Assembly (NCBI RefSeq): GCF_901000735.1
Contig: NC_081543.1
Location: forward strand, 13,279,369-13,343,368
Direction of reading: 5' to 3'
Length of the DNA: 64,000 nt
From: Corylus avellana
Taxonomy: Eukaryota > Streptophyta > Magnoliopsida > Fagales > Betulaceae
Shown here: positions 31,857 to 43,544 of the stretch, piece after piece
How the letters are laid out: each line of letters begins with the position of its first letter
Position numbering within the stretch: position 1 is the stretch's first letter
The notes under the pieces: model-generated
What the model saw: only the letters and a program-made list of their open reading frames with translations
What the model was told of the DNA's origin: nothing
Databases searched by the model: none
Position numbers and translations under genes: made by a program

Positions 31857-32580
31857 TTATCCCAGACTTGACCTTGTCACCTCATATGCCAAGAAGCATG
31901 CAGCATTTGCAGGAACACTTCGGGCCATGGCAGGTCCAAAGCCCCTGTACAACCCTTTTACTCCCTCCGAAGCCAGGATCTTTCTAAAGGCATCAATGGA
32001 GCCAGAGAACTTAGGATTTTTGTAATCATCTCCCTGAATTACACTTTTGATCACATCAGTTGGATAGACTGAAAGCCAGAAGGAATCTCCGGCCATGCCT
32101 CCAGCCACAATCAAAGAGCCTCTTCCTAATCCAAAAGTGTCTTGGCCACCTGCTAGGTACTGCTTCAGAGCTTCATAGACACCAAACATTGCAGCATTTC
32201 CGGGAACCTCACGTGCCATAGTGGGAAACAACCCCTTGAAGAGACCCCTTACACCCCCTTCTGATCTGAGAACATGCCTAGCTACATCCATTGGTCCACC
32301 ATACTTCATGGCCACACCAGCCGCACCGGAATCTGCCAATGCACTCTGGGCTTGCAACCTGTTCTTTATAGCAAATCAAAAGAAGTTAACGGGTAAGTTC
32401 GAATTTTAGGAGAGTTTCCCATCTCAGGATTCAGAAATCAGATCACACACTACAAGGACAGAGAAAGTAACCACTAAAGTACTGACCTGCACTTGATCAA
32501 TTCAGTGGGGCAAGCTAAAATGGAAACGGCAACTCCAGCCCCTGTCCCCCCACAGACCAAGAGTGAGCCTTTAAAGTCAG
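31857..32580 (-). pseudogene. 5'-truncated BOU-like mitochondrial carrier, copy 1
   Basis: Two exons on the minus strand: 32487-about 32580 (GTGAGVAVSILACPTELIKC) and 31857-32358 (LQAQSALADSG ... to the C-terminal ARSVPANAACFLAYEVTRSS), joined at AG|GTCAGT and AACAG|G. They match plant A BOUT DE SOUFFLE, a mitochondrial carrier of the carnitine/acylcarnitine type used in photorespiratory metabolism. Signatures CPTELIKCR and YPTDVIKSV are present; the first repeat with its PFDTIK-type signature is missing, replaced upstream by unrelated DNA. About 195 of the usual ~300 residues remain, so it is a probable pseudogene, although the exon 2 frame is open. Confidence 0.85.
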
Positions 32581-32589
32581 CCTCCTTTT

Positions 32590-33029
32590 ATGCCAAATCC
32601 ATTGGGAGGTCCACAATGATCCACGGTGGTCCACTAATAAGGCCCATGTTCAACAGAGTCCAACCTGATCCGGATCGGCCCAATGACAAATATGTAAATG
32701 GATTCAAGATTGATACAAAAATTTCTCGTGAATTTGGGTTTGGGTGTAGAAATAAAGCCCTCATTGGACACATACCCTGCTACAAAGAGTTTCTTTTGTG
32801 CCTTGAAGAACGTAGTAGCAGAGGAACTGGGCGTGGATCGGAGCGGGAAGAAGCTTCTGGTCGCAGATCGGTGGCTCTGGCCTGGGCGTGCGACGGGATT
32901 GGTAGGACCTGCCGCCGCTGCACCAAGGATTCTGGGGCTGGGCGCGGATCGGATAGGGTAGAGCTTCTGGGGGGCGGATTGGTGGCCTCTGACCAAACGA
33001 GCACCACTGGGCACAGAAAACGTGTGGGC

Positions 33030-33064
<35 letters not shown>

Positions 33065-33596
33065 CAAGTGCATTCCAAAAAGATTCTTTAAAGATTTAGA
33101 GTATTTTGGGCTTATACATCCATATAGCTTTGCACCCATGGCTCTGCATGGAGCAACCATTCTTCAATTTCCTATATTCTGGTTGGAGCGGCTTTCAGCA
33201 AAATCAGAGATTCTAAAACCTTCAGTTTTTCCTTGCTGTTTATTTCTGTTGTGAAAAAAAAATGCTTATTCTCCAGTGAGCAATGAAATGGGAGGTCAGT
33301 TGTTGCCTGCATGCATTATTGTTGCAGTTTTTACAAATTTTGTTCTTCTTTATGTTCAATTGATCTGTGCGTGGGTGGTAGAAAATTTTAGTTATTTGAG
33401 TTTGAATTTTAGCTCTAAATCTTTAAAGAATATTTTTGGAATGTGTTTCTTGGTAGCTACTTTTGCAACTTGTACTTGAAAAATATTATCAATTCTAGTT
33501 GAAGTTTTGTTACAAGTTGATCTGCTTGTGGGCATATATGTTGAGATACAATGTGAATCTCGGATAAGAACATTGTTGGCATCTCTTGAATAGGTT
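32590..33596. other. HAL3 upstream region and leader
   Basis: Shared with 62391-63397 and, from 32999, with 63797-64000. It has a (CT)n tract at 33033-33061 and TTTTGAATAG-type acceptor sequence just before the HAL3 ATG, suggesting a 5'-UTR intron. GC-rich open frames on both strands at 32590-33030 lack any similarity I recognise and are treated as spurious. Confidence 0.5.
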
Positions 33597-35524
33597 ATGG
33601 CATACTCAGAACCTGTAGGTGAAGAAGGGGAGCCAATGCAAGTCAATACTGCTCCTAGGAAGCCACGGATTCTACTTGCTGCAAGTGGAAGTGTAGCAGC
33701 CATAAAGTTTGGACATCTCTGCAGTTGTTTTGCAGAATGGGCAGAAGTAAGAGCAGTTGCCACACAGGCATCTATACATTTCATAGATAGGGCGTCACTT
33801 CCTAGGGATGTAGTTCTTTATACTGATGAGGATGAATGGTCTAGTTGGAAGAAAATTGGCGATAGCGTGCTTCACATTGAGCTGCGACGATGGACTGATA
33901 TTATGGTTACTGCCCCATTGTCAGCCAACACACTTGGCAAGGTAATGTCTTTTAGCAATTTCAGAAACATTGTCCCTTTTATTTTGAACTTCTACTAACT
34001 GGCCACAAGATGATACAGGTGAGTGCATGTTACTGAACGGTGCTCATTACTCAAACTATTAATTCCTGCACATTTCGGAATTTTTAGTCCCCCCACTCCC
34101 CTAATTTTGGTTTTAAAAGCAATGAGTTAAAGGAAAAGAGAATGCATGAAAGTGGTTTCATTTCTTAGTTGAAACACTTCATAAATTCAAGGGAACCGCA
34201 CGGAATAACTATAACAGTGTCTTGCTCGGCAGTGCAAGTAGGCCAAGTTCTTCAGTTTGGGGCCTTAAAGAAATCTCATTGAAAACTAATTATTTCATTG
34301 TTTTCTGATTGTTTAATATCAAAATGCATGGATATCTCACAAAAGAAGTTTTAGAAAAATGAAGTAATGGCATGTCTTGAGAGTCTGAAATTTGTGTTGA
34401 ATAAGATTATTAAATGATATTATTTGCTATAGGATACAGGGTACGGTTTCATTACCTTGTGCTTGCTTCCATTCTTTCTGGGAGCACTTTTGTTTGTTGG
34501 GTAATTAGCAGTTCACTAAAGTAAAATCCTTACTATTTTGGTTGTATAGGATCTCTTTTTAGCGTTGCGAACTACTAGGTTACCTTGACGTGTTAGACCT
34601 TCTTTTTCTTGTAGGCATGCAAAGGTACTAGTGTTCGATAATGCTCCTCTGCCTGTCATATTGAATGGCAGTGATTAATAACTCTGTTGTGAATATTTGG
34701 ACTAGTTACTTTCCACTTTCATAATTTCGTCCAAATTGCATGCCTGTAGTCTCATTAAGTCATTATAAAGTCTCATGCTGCTATATCCTCTCAGTTGAAT
34801 ATAGCAACCTAGTGAATTTATGGTGATTCAAGTTACATGGCTATATAAAGTGAGAATGGCTATCATAGGTCTCAAATTCTTTTTCCAGCAATGAATCATG
34901 TGATGAATTTATGCAGGGGTGTTTTTTTAAGGGGAAAAAAAAAAAAAAAAAAAACAGGGACTTGTGAACAGCTATAGTAATATTGATTTTACACACACAC
35001 ACAACCAAGTACATATAATATTGAAGTAGTAGAGAATGTGAGCTTGAGGGACATCCCTTGTCTCAAAGATGAGATCCTGTGATATCTATGGGCTTTTCTC
35101 TACTTCCTTTGCATGGCTGTTTCTGTATTTTGTTGTCATGTAATTTCAAATAATCCTGAGTTCAATCTTATCATTTTAACCTGAATACGTTTTAAGATTT
35201 GTGCTATGTTCTTATTGTAGATCGCCGGGGGTTTGTGCAACAACTTACTGACATGCATTGTGCGAGCATGGGATTACAGCTAGCCTTTTTTTGTTGCACG
35301 TGCCATGAACACGTTGATGTGGAACAATCCTTTCACGGAACGACATCTCATGTCGATTGACGAGCTTGGCATTTCTCTCATTCCACCTGTCACGAAGAGG
35401 CTGGCTTGAGGGGATTATGGCAATGGTGCAATGGCCTGAACCTTCTCTAATATACTCAACAGTAAGGCTTTTCTTAGAGTCTAAGATTCAACAAGCTGGC
35501 AGCAATACTGAGCAACTTATCTAA
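33597..35524 (+). pseudogene. HAL3: HAL3/PPCDC gene with broken last exon, copy 1
   Basis: Exon 1 (33597-33941, 115 codons) is intact: MAYSEPVGEEGEPMQ, RKPRILLAASGSVAAIKF (flavoprotein fold), YTDEDEWSSW, VLHIELRRWTDI with the catalytic His, APLSANTLGK, then AAG|GTAATG. Exon 2 (35221-35524) follows TTGTAG but has TAG at 35281 (Lys of DYSKP), TGA at 35407, which removes the catalytic Cys of ACGDYG, and a +1 C in the GNGAMAE segment. The enzyme decarboxylates phosphopantothenoylcysteine in coenzyme A synthesis. This copy cannot make it. An intact version of exon 2 is at 20176-20478. Confidence 0.88.
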
Positions 35525-35559
35525 CAAAAGTTGGCATTTGTAGAGGAGATGAAGAGTTA

Positions 35560-37226
35560 GTTGACATGGTATGTATAACATGCTAGATTTGTTGTAGTCA
35601 TTTGATCTTGTTGTATCAGGTGCATTGTGTTTTTACTTGTGCTTGGTCTGTATATCCGGTGACGGTAAAGCTCTTACAACCTCTGCCCCATTAAAGCAAA
35701 TGGTAAATCAAGATTTAATGTTGTTGCATCTAATGGTGTAAATGATTCTAAGGATTTGAATGGTGTGTCTAACATATTTGTCACTTATTAAATACAACAA
35801 CATCAAATCTTGACAATAAGATGGCTTCTCTCCGTTTCAAATCTAAATCTATTTCTCTCATGGCAGAAAGTTCATAGGTGTTGTTGATATGGACCTTTAT
35901 AAGAGGAGAGTTGTATGCAACGGTTGTGTTAGATAATTTCTTTTTGTCATTTTCAGTATTGTTCTTCCTAAACCTAACTAGTAGCCTTGTGGTGTTGCTG
36001 TCATTGCAATAAAATGTTTTATCAATGGTTTGAGCCTTGTCTCCTGTTTGCTCATGGCTGTCTTCCTGAAAGTGCAAACAAAATCATTTAAGCTAGCCTG
36101 TGAATGCCTCAAATTTGCACTATTATATGGGAAAAATAGAAGTGAAAAAAAGGTTTTATGAAGTAATATTCGCACTTGAAAAAAAATTAGTTATTGATCA
36201 GCACTTGTTAAAATAAATGTTATGTTGATTCAATGAAAAGTTGTATGGGAGAGGAGATATAGGGTATTATACTAGAAACTTCACTCATATCCCATTACGA
36301 TATGAGTGAAGTTCTTTGTTAAAAACATATTAAGGGCTAAAGGGTACTATCACATTAACCCAAGGAGCAGTGGTTTGGTTTTTAGCATTTCTCCCAAAAA
36401 AAAAAAAAAAAAAAAGATGACAAAGTGAACACTTTTTTAATATTAGCCATGTGAACTAATCTGTTACTTGACAATATTTGGACAATTTTTAACCATTCAT
36501 AAATTTAACTAAAGTTCATTACATTACATATTTTCATTTTTTAAAGTATTAACAATCACATACGGACAAACATAATTGTATTAGTTGCTCAGTAATTGTT
36601 CATAGTGGTAGTTAATTAGTAACTGCATCTACCTCGAGATTTTTTTTTTCTCAAATTCTAGCGCCTGAACTCTTTTATGGTAAGGTTTGTGCAATTAGAA
36701 AGAAATGTTTAATAGGTAAAAAAAAAAAAAAAACTATCGTCTTAGTGAGTAGTCAACCCTCATAAATACGGTTATGATATGAACCACCTTTTAATTCAAG
36801 TCCAATTCATTGTCTTTGAAATAAGGCCAGAAATTATGTTGATACAATTACGTAATCATATATATAAATAAGAGATGATTTTTTTTTTTTTTTTTTTTTT
36901 GAGCTAAAGGGTAGGCCAGAGAGATCAATTGTGGCTATCCTATCTGGGCGTGACCATAGTCAATGGCAGAGCCAATAATTGATTTTAGTAGGGGCGACAT
37001 TAAAATAATAAAATAATATTTTATTTTTTATAACATAAAAAAAAATGATAAATACAATTTAAAATAAAAATATTTCATAACATAATATAAAAAATTTATT
37101 CTTCATGAAGCTTATATGGCTATCATTTATTTGATACTTTTTCTTTTTTTTTTTGTCAACTGAAATTCACTGTCTTCCAAAAATCAATCTAAAAAAATAT
37201 ATTGTTGGAAATAGTACTAAGAAATT

Positions 37227-37259
<33 letters not shown>

Positions 37260-38590
37260 CTAATTATACTAAGAAATTTGTTGATTGATATGTTAGTTGA
37301 CTAGTATATTCTTACAAAACATGAAAAGTCTAGAGACTTAATAACTTATGAGCTTGTTTGAAATTACATAGAAAAATAGAACTGTCTCTAAAATTTTGTT
37401 AAAAAAAATTTCCATTGAAAAACTTTAAGGGTTGCATTTGGATCCCCTCCAGTCCGTTTGGACCGGAGGCGATCCGTCCTTGTTATTTAGGGCATAATTG
37501 TCTCCAAAATTTTGGTACTATGCCTTAAGTGTTTTTTTTTTTTCTTTTTACTATTACCAATGTTTGGTAATAAAATGAACCAAAAAAAAAAAAAAGCATT
37601 TAGAAGCAAAAATGGATTAAAAAAAAAAAAGGAAGACATGTAGTTATTTTTTTATTTCATTATAGCAAAATAAATGGTTAATGTGATTTTTATTTTCAAA
37701 ATAATAATAATAATTGCATAACAAACTTTGGTAGGTGTTCGGGTGCATGGAGAAACAAAACATTAAGACAATGCTCTATCTGAGTTTACTTATATAATTG
37801 ACAAAAACCCAATAAAAAATAGCTAAAAAAAAAAAAAAAAAGTAATTGAAGCCTGTTTTACTTGCCCCACGTAGAGAATCTAGAGACTACAAATTTCTTT
37901 TCTTTCTCAAGCCATAAGCCACCTCACCTATATCTCTTATCAATCAACACCTCAGCATGTAATTAATGCTTCCACCAACTCAACTTTAGCACTTTTTCAA
38001 TTCTTGGTCCTCTAGATTTTTCTCTGCGCCTCCATACAAACACAAACCAGAAGAGTGAAGAAAATAAGATTTTACTCTGCAGCCTGCGCCTTCATGCTGA
38101 ACAAACAAAAACCAGGGGCGAACCAAGAAAGAGGGGGGGGGGGGGCTTGAGCAAAAAAATTTAAAAACAACCTTATAATTTTTTTTTTTCAAAATTTTTG
38201 CCCTGTGTAGATCTGCCACTGACCATAGTAGCACCTATCTGCTGTAAGCCTGTAAACGAGAAGATGCTTTGCAACATGCTTAATAAGTCACTTATGCACA
38301 TGCCTTTCTTCTTGACTTGTTCAAATTTTAAAATCAAAAGAAATTTTGATGCAATAGAAAATGGTTTCATTTAAGAGTAGTATGTGAAATTATATATAAT
38401 TTTATACTAGAGGACCGATGAGTTACTTCATCCGCTTAATAGAAGTTTCTTTCTCCATGTGTTTCTTGTGCAAAAGAAGATGAATATCTTATAGTTGCTA
38501 GTTTTAGAGAGGGCTTTAGTTGAATTCTACGAGAATTTAATATACGAATTAATTAGTCTGTCTTATTGAGGTGTTAATATGAAGATTGAT
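35560..38590. other. Intergenic, no genes
   Basis: 35570-35750 is HAL3 3' flank. 36470-36640 is the shared flank with the LINE empty site. A perfect 15-bp hairpin (AACTTCACTCATATC, loop 7) is at 36277-36313, and a short near-palindrome GGATCCCCTCCAGTCC...GGACCGGAGG at 37441-37476. Long poly-T or poly-A tracts occur at 36878, 37227 and 37565. No gene is supported. Confidence 0.6.
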
Positions 38591-38591
38591 G

Positions 38592-38596
38592 GCCAA
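38592..38596. other. Copia target-site duplication, left (GCCAA)
   Basis: GCCAA precedes the LTR here and follows it at 43213-43217. Confidence 0.88.
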
Positions 38597-38891
38597 TGTT
38601 GTTACTGTGCACAATAATTGATGAACAATATATAGAATCAAAAGGAGAGAGAGTCGACACACAGATTTACGTAGTTCAGCAATTTGCCTATGTCCACAGA
38701 GAGGCGGCTGTATTTTTACTCTTAATGATTCAGGGTTATGTCATACATATATATAGAAAAAAACCCTAAACCCTACTTGTACGGACTTATTAAGGAAATT
38801 TTCAAAATTCCCTGTACCGTACCTCCTGCTCCGTGAGCTCCCCGTCTACTTGGCCTTCCATTGGTATTAATATGAGCCATTAGTTCCAACA
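38597..38891 (-). mobile_element. Copia 3' LTR, 295 bp
   Basis: TG...CA bounded. It lacks about 30 bp present in the 5' LTR around CGTGAACGTCGCTATCGCGA. On the minus strand it is preceded by the polypurine tract CCAAGGTGGAGA (38892-38903). Confidence 0.92.
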
Positions 38892-38991
38892 ATCTCCACC
38901 TTGGCAAGTATTCATCTTTTCGAAGATAATCATTTGGATTCAACTAGAACGTAATTGGTTTGGGGATGCCGCCGCCTCTCTCTTCTCCTCT

Positions 38992-39400
38992 CTAGCACCT
39001 GGAGACATTTGTCAAGTCGAAGCAATGCTTGAACTTATTTGCAGTAATAGGCTTCGTCAACATGTTCGTTGCATTCTCAGAAGTGTGGATCTTCTCAAGT
39101 AACAGTTCACCTGTAGCAGCCAATTCCCTAATCTTGTGAAACCTCACATCAATGTGCTTAGTTCTCGCATGATACACCTGGTTCTTTGCCAAGTAAATGG
39201 CACTCTAGCTGTCACATTGCAATGAGACTCCACATTGCTGAATACCTAGCTCCTTGCCTAACCCTGTGAGCCAATAAGCTTCCTTCGCAGCTTCAGCCGC
39301 CGCCATGTACTCTGCCTCAGTCGTGGACATCGCAACCGCTGACTGGATCATAGACTTCCAACATATGGGTCCTCCTGTAAGAGTGAACACATCGCCCGTG
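38992..39400 (-). pseudogene. Copia RNase H
   Basis: Encodes SAVAMSTTEAEYMAAAEAAK (active-site Glu), LQCDS (active-site Asp), then KHIDVRFHKIREL and the conserved end NMLTKPI. A stop (Q to *) near 39206 splits it. Confidence 0.88.
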
Positions 39401-39539
39401 GTCGATCTCTTGGCATCTAAGTCCCTGCATAATCTGCATCCATATATCCCACAACTGACAAATCACTCTTCTGTCTGATAAAGGTGATGCCGCAATCTAT
39501 AGTACCTTTTAAGTATCTAAAAATCCATTTAATTGCATC

Positions 39540-40600
39540 TCAATGCTGTCTCCCCAGATTTGCCATGTACTTGCTCACCACACTCACTGCATGAGCCAAA
39601 TTTGGCCTATTACATACCATAGCATACATCAGACACCCCACTGCACTAGCATATGGGACCTTAGACATATCTTCAGTTTCTTCAACTGTCTTTGGACACT
39701 GTGAGGTAGACAAACGGAAATGATTCGCCAAAGGTGTACTCACTGGTTTCGTATTCTCCATGCTAAACCTCTCCAACACCTTCTTCACATAGCCGGCCTG
39801 AGATAGCAACAATTTCTTCGCATCCCTGTCCTTGTGAATCTCCATCCCAAGAATCTTCTTGCCTGCACCCAAATCTTTCATGTCAAATTCTCTACTCAAC
39901 AAAACCTTCAGTTTGTTGACCTCCACTATACTCTTAGCTGCAATAAGCATATCTTCCATGTACAATAACAGAAAAACAAATGAGCCATCATCAAGGCTTC
40001 TCACATAAACAAAATAGTCATACTCACATCTCTTGTAGCAAATTTAGTAATGTAGGAGTCAAACCGCTTATACCACTGCCTTTGAAACTGCTTCAGCCCA
40101 TAAAGTGACTTCTTCAATTTACAGACCAAGTGCTCATGTTCAGGTTGACTGAACCCCTCTGGCTGTTACGGGTAAATTTGCTCCTCCAAATCACCATCGA
40201 GAAAAGCTGTCTTCACATCCATCTGCTCCAATTCCATGTCATAATGAGCTACCAACGCCAATACTGCTCTGATGGAAGTATGTTTGACCACTGGGAAAAA
40301 TATTTCCTCGTAATCAACCCCTTTCTGTTGTGCATAACCCTTTGCTACTAGGTGAGCCTTGAACTTTTCTCCCTCTTTTTCTGATACTGCTTCCTTTTTC
40401 TTGAATACTCGTTTACACCCTATCGCCCTCTTCCTCTCTGGAAGCTCCACCAAATCCCATGTCTGGTTCTTATGCAGGGACTCTATTTCCTCTGCCATAG
40501 CACCCACCCATCTGTTATTCTCTTGGCTATTGACAACCTCTTGAAAAGTAGTAGGATCTCTGCTGCTGATGACACGAGCATAGAAAGCCATGTCTTCATA
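39540..40600 (-). pseudogene. Copia reverse transcriptase
   Basis: 40166-40591 encodes NRWVGAMAEEIESLHKNQTW, AHLVAKGYAQQKGVDY and VKTAFLDGDLEEQIYP; 39540-40004 encodes the catalytic box as YMEDM in place of YVDDM, then KKILGMEI and the thumb. Frameshifted between 40010 and 40160. Confidence 0.9.
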
Positions 40601-40786
40601 ACCGTACCTGACTGGTGGTCTGATAGTGCATCTAGGTCTATCTGTGGCTATAATGTAATGCTACTCAATTCTTGAAGTAGAGGCCTCTGTACCTCGAGAA
40701 GTGTTCTCCTGCACAGGAGTCTTTAACTCCACCTGCACCACCTACTTATCTCTGTTAATGCTTTATGGCCCCTGCTACTTTTCATC

Positions 40787-41700
40787 TTAAGTACTCTTCA
40801 ACATGAAATTTTCATCAAATACCACGTCTCTACTGATCATCGCCTTGTTTGCCTTCGGATCCCAAAACATGTAACCCTTGACCCCTTTCCCGTATCCAAG
40901 AAAGAAAAATTGTCTAGACTTTGGATCAAGCTTCGATTTTTCTTCACTAGGTATGTGCATATAAGCTGGACAACCAAATACTCGCAATCCAGAGTAATCT
41001 ACCTCATTACCTGTCCACACCTCCTCTGCAACTTTTCCATCTAGTGTTGCCCTCGATGACCTGTTGATCAAGTAGCATGCCATACTCACTGCATCTGCCC
41101 AAAAAATCTTTGTAAGTCCAGCATTCAGCCTGAGACAGCGTGCTCTCTATGCAATAGACTTGTTCATCCTTTTCGCTACACCATTTTGTTGTGGTGTCTT
41201 GCGTACTGTAAAATGTCTCTTTATACCATGCTGCTCACAGAAATCTTTGAACATGTTGTTTGTGTACTTAGTGTCATTATCTGTTCTGAGGCACTTAACC
41301 TTCTTTCTAGTTTGGTTCTCGACTTCAACTTTCCACAACTTGAACTTGGCATACGTTTTTGATTTGGGCCGCATGAAGTACACCTAAAACTTTCTGGATA
41401 GATCATCAATAAAGATTACGAAGTACATATGTCCTCCCCATGACGCTGTCTTCACAGGTCCCTAAACATCATAATGAACATAGAACTTACAGAAATCAAG
41501 TTTGCACGTTTTGACATCCTTCAACAGATTTTTCTTATGAAGCTCCAGCATGCCCCGCTCACCCATATGACCCAACCGCATATGCCACAAAACAGTACAA
41601 TCAAACTTAGACTCTATAAAGGCGATTCTACCTATAACTGTACTTCCCAACAGTTTATAGATATTCTTTAAATTTTTTGCCTCTTCATCACTCCCATCGC
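40787..41700 (-). pseudogene. Copia integrase
   Basis: 41462-41650 carries the HHCC-type pre-integrase region (LWHMRLGHMGERGMLELHKK); 41147-41409 the core (CLRTDNDTKYTNNMFKDFC, TPQQNGVAKRMNKSI), where the catalytic Glu of NGVAER is Lys; 40787-41089 the C-terminal part (VFGCPAYMHIPSEEKSKLDP). Stops separate the pieces. Confidence 0.9.
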
Positions 41701-41721
41701 ACCCTTAGTCACCTTTATTAC

Positions 41722-42855
41722 TCAACCTTCAGACTTATAACCATAATCGTTTGAGTCTAAGGTGCCTAATGAAATCAAATTCTTTTCCACATCTGGTACA
41801 TGTCTAACATCACATAACGTTCTAACCACACCATCAAACATTTTAATTCTAATATTATCTATGCCAGTAATTTTGCAATGTGCACCATTACCCATAGTGA
41901 CTATACCAGAATTAAGTGACCTGTAGGTGTCAAACCAATCTCTGTTGGACATCACGTGAAACGAACATGCTGAGTCTAAAATCCAAGAATCCATAGGATA
42001 CTCTGAATTAGATGCAACAGAAAGCATATCACCATTAGCACCGTCTAAATTGTTTTCCACTACGTTCGCAGATTTTGAGGTGCCTTCTTTCTCATCGTCC
42101 TTGTTCTTCTTCCAGTTCGGACAGTCCCACTTTATGTGCCCTTTCTTTCCGCATTTACAACAGATGATGTCCTTCCTCCTCCTAGACTTTGACTTAGAAT
42201 TCTTGCCTTTCGAATCACCCATGCTACTTCTTCTTCTACGCTCATAATTACCCTTTACAACTAGCCCTTCCTCTTGAGAGTTATCATCAATGTTTTTTTT
42301 TCTTTGATGAAACACCAACAGGGCTCCTGTAACGTCCTTTAACTCCAAGAGCTCTTTTCCCGATGTTAGGCTTGTAACCAGATTCTCATACGTAGGAGAA
42401 GTTGGGAGTGAATTCAACAGCATCAACGCCTTGTCTTCGTCTTCGAACTTCACATCAACCATCTTCAAATCTCCGATTATCTAATTGAACACGTTGATGT
42501 ATTGGATCATATTCGAGCCCTCCACCATCTTCAAGCCGTACAACCACTGCTTTAGATAGAGCTTGTTCGTCAATGACTTTGACATATACCGACTTTTCAG
42601 TTTCAACCAAACTACCGCCGGAGATTCTTTGTCCATGACGTGATACATCACGTCTTCTCCCAGACAAAGCCAAATAGTAGCCACCGCTTTAGCCTTAAAT
42701 TCCTTCCAATCTATGTCCGCCATCCTTTCTAGTTTCATCCCGTATAACGCCTTTACCATCCCTTGTTGTACCAACAAATCCTTGATACATTTTTGCAATA
42801 ATCTAAAATTACTGGATCAATCGAACTTCGCAAAAGATGTAACAACCCCAGCCAT
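41722..42855 (-). pseudogene. Copia gag, zinc knuckle and protease
   Basis: The gag start (ATG at 42855) hits TGA within about 13 codons after a small deletion. Further on are LNSLPTSPTYENLVTSLTSG (UBN2-type gag), the knuckle CCKCGKKGHIKWDC (C-x2-C-x4-H-x4-C) and the protease site WILDSACSFHVM. 41722-42468 is an open block. Confidence 0.9.
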
Positions 42856-42865
42856 TGTAGATTAG

Positions 42866-42879
42866 GCTTTGATATCAAT
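42866..42879 (-). other. Primer-binding site of the complete Copia
   Basis: Minus strand TTGATATCAAAGCC directly after the LTR, a decayed version of the initiator Met-tRNA site TGGTATCAGAGC. Confidence 0.75.
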
Positions 42880-43212
42880 TGTTGTTACCGTGCACAATAA
42901 TTGATGAACAATATATATAATAAAAAAGATAAGGATTAAGAGAGACAGAGTCGACACAGAGATTTATGTGGTTCGGCAATTTGCCTACGTCCACAGAGAG
43001 GCAGTTGTATTTTTACTCTTAATGATTCAGGGTTACATCATACATATATATAGAAAAAAAACCCTAAACCCTACTTGTATGGACTTATTAAGAAAATTTC
43101 CAAATACCCCGTACCGTACCACTCGCTCCGTGAACGTCGCTATCGCGACATTCACTTCGCTCCCGTCTACTTGGCCTTCCACTGGTATTAATATGAGCCA
43201 CCAGTTCGAACA
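42880..43212 (-). mobile_element. Copia 5' LTR, 333 bp
   Basis: TGTTGTTACC...TTCGAACA on the plus strand, followed by the GCCAA duplication. Confidence 0.92.
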
Positions 43213-43296
43213 GCCAAAGACACACATTTCAATTGTCTAGTGTTATGGGCAATTAATACGATGCTTTTTTTTTGGAATTTATGATCTGGAAAGGAA

Positions 43297-43465
43297 ATGG
43301 CGACCATGAACCCATTTGATTTGCCGGACGATGACTCTAAGGATCCGTCACAGCTGATCATAGCCCAGCAGCAGAAGGCAGTCGTAGCTCAGCCCATGAA
43401 GCCGAATTCGATGGCCCAAGCCAAGCGGTCGCGAATCATTGAGCAGCATCAGACCAAGCCACTGG
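43297..43465 (+). pseudogene. RGG/Stm1-type protein exon 1 (copy 2, open)
   Basis: MATMNPFDLPDDDSKDPSQL followed by a Gln/Ala-rich stretch to TKPLG and donor CTGG|GTAAGC. This is the only one of three copies with an intact ATG and frame. Plant RGG-box nuclear RNA-binding proteins start this way (MAT.NPFDLL.DD..DPSQL). No later exons follow, only orphan-gene sequence, so it is an exon fragment rather than a gene. Confidence 0.75.
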
Positions 43466-43544
43466 GTAAGCTTCCTTTTGGATTTTTTAGACCTAATGAA
43501 TGTACAATATCTGCTTTCTTGCCTTGATATTAAATTATAAAATA

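Larger units (their letters stand above)
38597..43212 (-). mobile_element. Complete but inactive Copia retrotransposon
   Basis: 4616 bp, minus strand, with two LTRs, a 5-bp GCCAA duplication, a PBS and a polypurine tract. Domain order gag, zinc knuckle, protease, integrase, RT, RNase H is Ty1/copia. Several stops and frameshifts interrupt the polyprotein, and catalytic residues are changed (integrase Glu to Lys, RT YVDD to YMED). LTRs differ in length (295 and 333 bp), so the insertion is old. Confidence 0.95.

Noticed and set aside
32493..33032. 179-codon plus-strand frame (and 62294-62833)
   Set aside because: It starts antisense to the BOU exon remnant and continues into GC-rich DNA open in several frames. 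The duplicate is identical because the block is duplicated.
40130..40675. Plus-strand frames within the Copia and LINE regions
   Set aside because: All are antisense shadows of minus-strand transposon coding sequence.
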